Below are positions 23,215 through 28,799 of a stretch of 31,989 nt of DNA, piece after piece. The DNA comes from a virus, in IMG/VR virus record IMGVR_UViG_3300046001_011626, positions 1 through 31,989 of that record. One strand, given 5' to 3'. Position 1 is the stretch's first letter, and the number at the start of each line of letters is the position of its first letter. The position numbers and the translations under genes are program-made. The notes below the pieces were generated by a model. That model saw only the letters and a list, made by a program, of their open reading frames with translations. It was not told the DNA's origin and did no database searches.

Positions 23215-23721
23215 ATGACCACACCAGCCAAAGCGCAACTGAGCGCATCGCAGCAACAGATCCTTAACCACGCCGCCGTCAACACGGATGGCAAGCTGGT
23301 CTGGTTTCCCGAGACCCTCAAGGGAGGTGCCAGAAAGAAAGTTCTCGACAGCCTTTTTAACCGGGCGTTGATCACGAGCGACGGCACCCATTGGTTTGTA
23401 GCCGCTGAGGGCTACGAAGCGCTGGGGATACCGTGTCGAGCGCCCATCACGCTGACGGCACTGGACGCTGTGATCGAGTCTGCTGAAGCAGGCCTTACAG
23501 CCAAGCCACGCACGCGTGACAACAGCAAGCAAGCCCAGGTGATTGCGATGCTCAAGCGAGCCGAGGGCGCAACGATCACGCAAATCTGCGAGGCCACCGG
23601 ATGGCAATCGCATACAGTTCGCGGCACCTTTGCCGGAGCCTTTAAAAAGAAACTGGGACTGGAAATCACCTCCAGCAAAACCGACGGCAGCGAGCGGACT
23701 TACCGCATCACCACCAATTGA
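23215..23721 (+). CDS. DUF3489 domain protein
   Basis: This 168-residue protein has two apparent parts: an N-terminal winged-helix-like half (LSASQQQILNHAAVNTDGKLVWFP and KVLDSLFNRALIT), and a C-terminal DUF3489 domain (KQAQVIAMLKRAEGATITQICEATGW with HTVRGTFAGAFKKKLGL). Both halves read like DNA-binding winged helices, so a regulatory or DNA-metabolism role is likely though not demonstrated for the family. GGAG precedes ATG 23215 at good spacing. DUF3489 genes often sit with DUF6900 and recombinase-linked genes on mobile elements. Confidence 0.82.
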   Translation: MTTPAKAQLSASQQQILNHAAVNTDGKLVWFPETLKGGARKKVLDSLFNRALITSDGTHWFVAAEGYEALGIPCRAPITLTALDAVIESAEAGLTAKPRTRDNSKQAQVIAMLKRAEGATITQICEATGWQSHTVRGTFAGAFKKKLGLEITSSKTDGSERTYRITTN

Positions 23722-23729
23722 AACTAGCC

Positions 23730-24089
23730 ATGACATCCATGACCATCACCATTGAACGCACGCCTCGCACCCTGCAATTTGAGGGCACTGCCATTGAGGT
23801 TGAGGAGTTGAGCGTTCGCCTGCCATTTGCCCGCAAACCTGCCGACCTCAGCGAGGTGGGCGGTGAAGGCAACTACAAGGTGTTCGTGACCGAAACCCGC
23901 GAGATGACCACCACAGAATTTGACGAGTTTGCTGCCAACCTGCTGCGTTCACGCGACTGGCTCAATGGCAAGGGGGGAACCACGCAAGATGGTGTCCTCT
24001 GCGTCGAGGTTTGTGCTCCTGGCCGCCCCTACCTTTACGTCAATCCCGAAGGCAGTAACTACGGTCGGTACGTTTCACGCCTGGGCTAA
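23730..24089 (+). CDS. Conserved accessory protein of mobile elements, function unknown
   Basis: This is a 119-residue protein with no named domain. The sequence (FEGTAIEVEELSVRLPFARKPADLS, then YKVFVTETREMTTTEFDEFAANLLRSRDWLNGKGG, then a beta-rich APGRPYLYVNPEGSNYGRYVSRLG end) resembles unnamed proteins that recur beside DUF3489 genes. It has no signal peptide or membrane segment. ATG 23730 is eight bases after the DUF3489 stop; ATG 23739 is an alternative giving MTITIERT. The ribosome binding site is poor, so translation may depend on the upstream gene. Confidence 0.7.
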   Translation: MTSMTITIERTPRTLQFEGTAIEVEELSVRLPFARKPADLSEVGGEGNYKVFVTETREMTTTEFDEFAANLLRSRDWLNGKGGTTQDGVLCVEVCAPGRPYLYVNPEGSNYGRYVSRLG

Positions 24090-24092
24090 AAA

Positions 24093-24131
24093 GATTGAAA
24101 GAAGAAGCCAAATTGACTTGGCTTCTCAATC
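24093..24131. other. Stable intercistronic hairpin
   Basis: AGAAGCCAA (24103-24111) pairs perfectly with TTGGCTTCT (24118-24126) around a six-base loop, and an outer GATTGA/TCAATC pair adds to it. There is no T-tract, so it is not a normal terminator; it may be a processing or stability element between two accessory genes. Confidence 0.4.
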
Positions 24132-24179
24132 GAACAGCGCGTTACTACAGGCATCGCAACACACCAACCGGAGATTGAA

Positions 24180-24548
24180 ATGACCAACGCAACGCAAACC
24201 CTCGCCACGCAAAATCAAGAATGGGGCTTTTGGAGCACCATGCAAGAACACGCCCCTTCCGCCTGGCCCATCGCATCCACAGCGATTGCCGCCGCCACCG
24301 GGTGCGAACCTGAACAAGTCAGAGCCTTCCTGGACAGCCGCTTTGGGCGCCACTTTGCAGACGATGTTCAAAACGGACTTTACGTCGGAGCCACCCTCAA
24401 TGACGCGATTGACCAAGCGACTGCCAAATGGATGGGCTGGACGATTGGCCGCATCACCGCCAAGGAAACTGGCATCCCTCGCGGCCTGCTTTACCTGACG
24501 GGCTTCGTGATTCACTGCGAGATCGTGGAGGACTCGCTGGCGGCGTGA
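24180..24548 (+). CDS. Conserved accessory protein of mobile elements, function unknown
   Basis: This is a 122-residue protein with no named domain. It has a helical composition: AWPIASTAIAAATGCEPEQVRAFLDSRFGRHFADDVQNGL and AIDQATAKWMGWTIGRITAKETGIPRGLLYLTGFVIHCEI. I recall related unnamed proteins on integrative elements, usually in the same cluster. It is soluble, with no signal peptide. ATG 24180 follows GGAG at good spacing (CCGGAGATTGAA). This is the last of the four accessory genes; the next 126 bases hold no gene and no clear terminator. Confidence 0.72.
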   Translation: MTNATQTLATQNQEWGFWSTMQEHAPSAWPIASTAIAAATGCEPEQVRAFLDSRFGRHFADDVQNGLYVGATLNDAIDQATAKWMGWTIGRITAKETGIPRGLLYLTGFVIHCEIVEDSLAA

Positions 24549-24674
24549 CCGAAGTGGGGGCAGCCGCCTCACAAGTGAGCAAGGGCGCTTCTGCCACCCC
24601 ACCCGGGGTTACACTTTATTGTCGCCACGAGTATTCCTACCGAATTCCGCGCAAATTCTTACTAGGAACATTGA

Positions 24675-25520
24675 ATGTTTGATTGGTTTAAGAAGAAATC
24701 CAGTGCAGCCACCTTCCTTATTGGTGGTGCTGAGTATCAGCAATTCAAGGATTTGAGCAAGAAGCCCAGCCTTATCGACCATTTCGCCAGCGTGTGCGCG
24801 GGCATGAGTCAAGTGCCTTTTAACGTAAAGGACGACGTGCAGAGAATGGTTGGCCTTGCACAATCATTAATTTCGGTGACGGGACTAGGAGTGAGCGATC
24901 TCGTCAACTGTGCGAAAACGAACAAATGGGCTTCTATCGAAGATCGACTTAGTCGTGCCAGTGCCTCACTGGGGCCATTGATGGAGAAGGCCCGCCCCGC
25001 GCTTGAGCGCCTTCGCGCATGGGCCGACGCAAACAACCTACCTCCTCTGGCTCAGTTCGACTCGAGCGCCTACCAAATGACGGGATTCCCGCGCGAACTC
25101 ACCGCAATTTTTACTCTTCGACAGCTGCACCTGCCCAATGCCGGATTGACTAGCCTACCAGCCGAACTGTCGGCCCTGCCGGCGCTTGAATCCATTTGCG
25201 TGGATGGCAACAAAATCGATTCATTCCCTTCAGGCATCTTCAGCCTCCTCTCGCTCCGGCGCATCGACGCTGAAGGCAATGAAATTGAGGTAATTCCTGA
25301 CTCGATCGGAGAGGCACAGCATCTGCAGTCCTTCGACCTCGACGGCAACAACCTCCGGTTTGTTTCGCCTGAGATTGCTCGATGCAATTCGTTGAAACGC
25401 GTGTACTTGCGTAAGCAGCGCCACGGGGCTCGGCTCGACTACCGCGACACCCCGTTGTCGGACGACGCGATGAAAGCCTTGGCCTCACTTGACGCCCGCG
25501 GTGTCGACGTACGATTCTAA
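24675..25520 (+). CDS. Leucine-rich-repeat protein, probable cargo gene
   Basis: This 281-residue protein has an N-terminus (MFDWFKKK) that is short and basic, followed by a helical region of unknown type (residues 10-135) with a weakly hydrophobic stretch near 58-78. Residues 148-248 carry about five leucine-rich repeats: LRQLHLPNAGLTSLP, LESICVDGNKIDSFP, LRRIDAEGNEIEVIP, LQSFDLDGNNLRFVS, LKRVYLRK. No secretion signal, kinase, TIR or nuclease motif is visible. It probably acts by binding a protein partner. The AGGA-ATG spacing is seven bases. Its codon use and lower GC look unlike neighbouring phage genes, which suggests recent acquisition; the role in host or phage biology is unknown. Confidence 0.78.
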   Translation: MFDWFKKKSSAATFLIGGAEYQQFKDLSKKPSLIDHFASVCAGMSQVPFNVKDDVQRMVGLAQSLISVTGLGVSDLVNCAKTNKWASIEDRLSRASASLGPLMEKARPALERLRAWADANNLPPLAQFDSSAYQMTGFPRELTAIFTLRQLHLPNAGLTSLPAELSALPALESICVDGNKIDSFPSGIFSLLSLRRIDAEGNEIEVIPDSIGEAQHLQSFDLDGNNLRFVSPEIARCNSLKRVYLRKQRHGARLDYRDTPLSDDAMKALASLDARGVDVRF

Positions 25521-25626
25521 AAACTGTGATGCTGATCCGTGTTGCATGACACACGTCCTTCCAGCCGTGGTGTATGCCGGAGGCAGATGGGCTTGAGGTG
25601 ATCGAAATCAAAAGGATAAAGAAAGA

Positions 25627-26040
25627 ATGCTTGATGTTCGCAAGGAACTCGCCGCGCTTATATGCCACGGCGACGCAGTACTCAGTCCGAGTAAGTGGCT
25701 TGCCGAGGAATCGAGCGATCTGGCCACGCGAATTCCCCACCTCGACGAGATTCCACCCCAAGCGATCCTGCCGCTCGCGAAGCTGGTTGCAGATGGCGAG
25801 TCTGACGCCAGGAAGCTGGCGCTGGCACTCGACATTGATGAGGCCAAACTTGATGAATACTTGGATGCGCTCTGCGAGTTCAAGTATGCGGAGGAAACGT
25901 GGAATGGCTACAAAGCCACATCGGCCGGGGAGCAGGCTTTCGAGGCCGTTGGGCAGAGAATGGTTGCCCGCGAGCTGTTCGAAGTGAAGGCCAGGCTGCA
26001 ACAGCTCGAACAGCTACGCCGACATCTCAACGGTTCCTGA
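25627..26040 (+). CDS. Hypothetical protein, winged-helix-like, paired with LRR gene
   Basis: This 137-residue protein has no named family. The centre (ALPLA- to ARKLALALDIDEAKLDEYLDALCEFKYAEETWNGYKATSAGEQAF, residues about 55-105) has the rhythm of a winged helix in which the wing carries YKATSAGEQ, as in MarR- or restriction-linked regulators. The C-terminal 30 residues (ELFEVKARLQQLEQLRRHL) form a likely coiled coil. ATG 25627 follows AAAGGATAAAGAAAGA. The 106 bases between it and the LRR gene hold no clear promoter. The 3' end overlaps the oppositely directed methyltransferase gene by 27 bases, an unusual convergent overlap. Confidence 0.6.
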   Translation: MLDVRKELAALICHGDAVLSPSKWLAEESSDLATRIPHLDEIPPQAILPLAKLVADGESDARKLALALDIDEAKLDEYLDALCEFKYAEETWNGYKATSAGEQAFEAVGQRMVARELFEVKARLQQLEQLRRHLNGS

Positions 26041-27276
26041 CGCCCGCGCCTGATCATCGAACAGCGCGCCATCCGACTCACGGGTGGCTTGCTTGCCACT
26101 GAAGTCCTGCCAGCGCTTGACGATCACGTCCACGTACTTAGGATCGAGCTCAATGAGCCGGGCACGACGGCCAGACTTTTCGCAGGCGATCAGGGTAGTG
26201 CCAGAGCCGCCAAACGGATCCAGCACGATGTCTCGTGTTTTGCTGCTGTTGCGCACCGCACGCTCCATCAACTCCACCGGCTTCATGGTCGGGTGCAAAT
26301 CGTTTTTGTGCGGCTTCTTGATGTGCCACACATCACCCTGGTCGCGTGCACCGCACCAGTAGTGCTGAGCACCGTCTTTCCAACCGTAGAGGATGGGCTC
26401 GTACTGGCGCTGGTAATCCGCGCGGCCCATGGTGAAGGTGTTCTTGGCCCAGATGATGAAGGTGGACCACTTGCCCCCTGCGGCGCGAAACGCAGCCTGC
26501 AAAGTATCAAGCTCGGATGAACTCATGGCGATGTAGACCGCACCCTTGGTGACGTCCAGAATGTTCTGGCATGCCGACTGCAAGAACGCTCCAAAGTCAG
26601 CGCCCATGTTGTCGTTCAGGATGGGACGGTCCTTGCCGCGCATCTTGTCCTTGGCCGTATTGGCGTAGTTGACGTTGTAGGGCGGATCGGTGGCAGTCAT
26701 GTCCACCAGTTCATCGCCCAGTAGCGCCTTGTAATCTTCTGCCTTGGTGGCGTCGCCACAAAGTAGCTTGTGCTCGCCAAGGACCCAGATTTCGCCGGTT
26801 TGGGAGACGGCTGTCTCGGCCACCTCGGGTGCCTGGTCTTCGTCGGTCAGGCCATCGTTGCTGGGGTCGCCCGCGATGAGCTTGTCCCACTCTTCGGCGG
26901 TAAAACCGGTAAGACCCAGATCAAAGCCAGCTTCCTGCAACTCGGCCAGTTCAAGGCCCAGCAGGTCCTCATCCCAGGAAGCGTTCTCGCCGATCTTGTT
27001 GTCGGCCAGGATCAGTGCCTTGCGCTGAATCTCGGTCAGGTGTTCCATGGCTACGACGGGCACCTCGGACATGCCGAGCTTACGGGCAGCAAGCAGTCGG
27101 CCATGGCCTGCGATGACGTTGTTTTGTCCGTCCACCAGGATGGGTGCACCCCAGCCAAACTCGGTGATGCTGGCCGCGATCTGTGCCACATGGGCGTCCG
27201 AGTGCAGCTTGGCATTTCGGGCGTAAGGGATCAGGGACTCAATCGGCCGGTATTGGATTTTGATGTTGGGCTTCAT
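26014..27276 (-). CDS. ParB-like/DNA methyltransferase fusion
   Basis: This 420-residue protein modifies adenine N6 or cytosine N4 in DNA. Residues 10-100 form a ParB/sulfiredoxin-type domain, with GHGRLLAARKLG (57-68) and the ADNKIGENASWDED phrase. Residues 160-390 are the methyltransferase: motif IV DPPY at 197-200 comes before motif I FGGSGT at 355-360, the order of the beta class (N6/N4 MTase family). The combination is common next to phage terminase blocks and probably protects phage DNA from host restriction. ATG 27276 is chosen because the ParB domain starts there; an intrinsic terminator stands just upstream. No cognate restriction enzyme is visible. Confidence 0.88.
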   Translation of the reverse strand: MKPNIKIQYRPIESLIPYARNAKLHSDAHVAQIAASITEFGWGAPILVDGQNNVIAGHGRLLAARKLGMSEVPVVAMEHLTEIQRKALILADNKIGENASWDEDLLGLELAELQEAGFDLGLTGFTAEEWDKLIAGDPSNDGLTDEDQAPEVAETAVSQTGEIWVLGEHKLLCGDATKAEDYKALLGDELVDMTATDPPYNVNYANTAKDKMRGKDRPILNDNMGADFGAFLQSACQNILDVTKGAVYIAMSSSELDTLQAAFRAAGGKWSTFIIWAKNTFTMGRADYQRQYEPILYGWKDGAQHYWCGARDQGDVWHIKKPHKNDLHPTMKPVELMERAVRNSSKTRDIVLDPFGGSGTTLIACEKSGRRARLIELDPKYVDVIVKRWQDFSGKQATRESDGALFDDQARASGTVEMSA

Positions 27277-27291
27277 GCTGCTTCGGAAACG

Positions 27292-27324
27292 AAAAAGCCC
27301 GCGAGAGACATACTCGTCGCGGGC
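27292..27324 (-). terminator. Intrinsic terminator upstream of methyltransferase
   Basis: On the minus strand GCCCGCGA (27324-27317) pairs with TCGCGGGC (27304-27297), with GAG/CTC pairing above it, a five-base loop and five T residues (27296-27292). It lies 16 bases before the methyltransferase start, so it ends the DUF6362 message or attenuates entry into the methyltransferase gene. Confidence 0.75.
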
Positions 27325-27465
27325 TGTTGAATGGGGGTGGCTGCAAGACACATCTCTCGCAACCGTAGACAAAATGTAAGCGAAATTCCGGTAAAACGCG
27401 ACACGCTCAAATCCGCGTTTTCTCCGCAACAGCCAGCAGGAGCACGCATCGCTTGTATCTGGCAC

Positions 27466-27485
27466 GCAACTACCTGCAACTACCT
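27466..27485. repeat. Perfect tandem 10-base repeat at end of DUF6362 gene
   Basis: GCAACTACCT occurs twice in tandem (27466-27475 and 27476-27485), covering the stop codon of the DUF6362 gene. The 142 bases between it and the terminator at 27324 hold no gene; a promoter for the methyltransferase may lie there but no convincing -35/-10 is seen. Confidence 0.5.
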
Positions 27486-27887
27486 CACCAAACTTCCCCG
27501 CACTAGGTTGCTGGCGACGATGTACATGGCAATTTCCCAGCGGCGCTGCGCAGTGCGTGGTGCGCAGCCGAAGCGTTTGCCGATGTCGTACCAGCGGTAA
27601 CGCGCTGCCCGCATCCAGACCAGGTGGCGCTGCTCGACCTCGAGCCACTGGACCCAGCCCATGACCTCGAGCATGCAGTCCACCTCGGCCGGGGTGGGTG
27701 GAAACCGGTAGACCGGGGCATCGTCACTGGCCATGCGCTCGTAATCGGTTCGCACAATGGTGGGCCAGACGTTGAAGTGACCCTGCACCCGAACAGGCGG
27801 GAGTTTGTGGGCCGTGCGTGAGGCCTGGATGAAATAGTCGGCAACCTCGTCCGCCGACCAGCCGCCCCGTGGTGTTGGTATGGCCAT
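27480..27887 (-). CDS. DUF6362 family protein
   Basis: This 135-residue protein matches DUF6362: GWSADEVADYFIQASRTAHKLPPVRVQGHFNVWPTI at the N-terminus, PPTPAEVDCMLEVMGWVQWLEVEQRHLVWMRA in the middle, then a helix-turn-helix-like WYDIGKRFGCAPRTAQRRWEIAMYIV. The last segment suggests DNA binding, perhaps a late-gene or antitermination regulator, but the family has no proven role. ATG 27887 has an excellent AGGAGGT and is one base after the resolvase stop (TGAGATG). The longer open frame upstream covers the resolvase gene and is rejected. Confidence 0.78.
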   Translation of the reverse strand: MAIPTPRGGWSADEVADYFIQASRTAHKLPPVRVQGHFNVWPTIVRTDYERMASDDAPVYRFPPTPAEVDCMLEVMGWVQWLEVEQRHLVWMRAARYRWYDIGKRFGCAPRTAQRRWEIAMYIVASNLVRGSLVR

Positions 27888-27888
27888 C

Positions 27889-28347
27889 TCACACCTCCTG
27901 CGTGTCAATGGCCCAATGCAAGAGCGCCAGCGCATCGGCCTCGTTGTCATCGGTGACCGGGTGGCCAAGCAGGCGCATGGCTGCAATCACTTCGCCCTTG
28001 CCCGCGTTGCCTTTGCCGGTGGCGTGCTTTTTGATCGCGCCCACTGGCACGCCCTGGTAGGCGATGTTGTGGTGCTCGCACCAGGTGGTAAGCGTGGCCA
28101 TCAGGCCGCCGTAGACGTGGGCTGCGTCCACCCCTGCATGGCGACGCACTTCCTCGAAGTACACGGCATGGATGTCGGTGGCCAGCGCTTTGATCTCGGT
28201 AAGCCAGCGTTTGAATCTCAGGTAACGCATACCGCCGCCTTCAAACCGCTGTGGTTTGAAGCTGGCAAAGCCGTGCGCGATCTGGCCGTCTTTGGACCGA
28301 AGTGCCCAACCGGTCGTCGTTCCAAGATCGATGGCCAGTACCACCAC
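27889..28347 (-). CDS. RuvC-like Holliday junction resolvase
   Basis: This 152-residue nuclease of the RNase H fold resolves branched DNA before packaging. Acidic residues sit where expected: D7 in LAIDLGTTTGWAL, E65-E66 in VYFEEVRRHAGVDAAHVYGG, and E136-x-D138 in DDNEADALALL. GAIKKHATGKGNAGK is the family's DNA-contact segment. Start choice is uncertain: GTG 28347 (GGGA upstream) gives the usual RuvC N-terminus, whereas the frame stays open to ATG 28803, which overlaps the primase stop as ATGA, and ATG 28476 lies between. The extra 152 residues of the longest form have no RuvC likeness and cover a repeat cluster and a hairpin, so the short form is listed. Confidence 0.78.
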   Translation of the reverse strand: MVVLAIDLGTTTGWALRSKDGQIAHGFASFKPQRFEGGGMRYLRFKRWLTEIKALATDIHAVYFEEVRRHAGVDAAHVYGGLMATLTTWCEHHNIAYQGVPVGAIKKHATGKGNAGKGEVIAAMRLLGHPVTDDNEADALALLHWAIDTQEV

Positions 28348-28389
28348 CCGGTTTCCCGGCAACGGTGTATCGACCGATGAAACACTCCG

Positions 28390-28427
28390 ACGTAGGTCAG
28401 AGGGAACCACAGGTCCCTCTCCTACGT
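28390..28427. other. Long hairpin beside iteron cluster
   Basis: ACGTAGG (28390-28396), a TC bulge and AGAGGGA (28399-28405) pair with TCCCTCT (28414-28420) and CCTACGT (28421-28427), giving 14 pairs around an eight-base loop. There is no T-tract on either strand. It may be a structured part of a replication origin or an mRNA processing signal. Confidence 0.6.
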
Positions 28428-28494
28428 AGTAGGAGGGGAGTTTTCTCCAACTGGATTTTTTAGGAAAACCCAGCATCCATGCGGGTTTGCGGCC

Positions 28495-28642
28495 AGTTGG
28501 CAAGTTGGCAGCGTTGCCAACTGCCAACTTTGCCAACTTACGAGTAAGTGGTTGATTTATATGGGAATGAAGTTGGCAAGGGTCTGCCAACTGAATCCAG
28601 TTGGCAAAAAGTGGGGTCCAGTTGGCAAAACTTTTGCCAACT
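28495..28642. repeat. Cluster of ten iteron-like 8-base repeats
   Basis: AGTTGGCA occurs at 28495, 28503, 28571, 28599 and 28620, and its complement TGCCAACT at 28515, 28522, 28531, 28585 and 28635. A degenerate copy, TCCAACTGG, is near 28447. About 0.005 copies would be expected by chance in this length. Copies are in direct and inverted orientation, several back to back. Such clusters are typical binding sites of phage or plasmid replication initiators. Confidence 0.8.
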
Positions 28643-28799
28643 TGTTTGCGCAAACTCTTGCGGGCTCCCGCGTACTCCTGCGGGTCCATGCCAGCCGTAG
28701 CTAACGGATAGCCATAGAGGGCGCGTGCGGGTTGGTGCGGGTCAATGCGTGCGTATGACAACGCTGCACTTGTGCGGGTTCTATCTTGGCAAATCGTGT

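Larger units (their letters stand above)
28348..28799. other. 452-base interval without a confident gene; candidate replication origin
   Basis: This interval lies between primase-helicase and resolvase genes. It holds the iteron-like repeat cluster and the long hairpin listed separately. A minus-strand frame is open throughout and begins with an ATGA overlap at 28803, so it could encode a resolvase N-terminal extension, but that protein would be dominated by repeat-derived residues. Origin function is inferred from the repeats and the replication genes on each side. Confidence 0.5.

Noticed and set aside
25521-25626. Inverted repeat near GCATGACACAC and GTGGTGTATGC as an operator
   Set aside because: The pairing is imperfect and no promoter elements accompany it.
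25240-26001. Minus-strand 253-codon open frame opposite the LRR and 137-residue genes
   Set aside because: The plus-strand genes have clear repeats or helical heptads and ribosome binding sites; this frame has none and has an Arg-rich random composition at its end.
27277-27648. N-terminal extension of the methyltransferase frame to 27648
   Set aside because: It would run through an intrinsic terminator and the DUF6362 gene; the ParB domain starts at ATG 27276.
28495-28642. CRISPR array
   Set aside because: The repeats are 8 bases long, in both orientations and irregularly spaced, with no spacers or cas genes.
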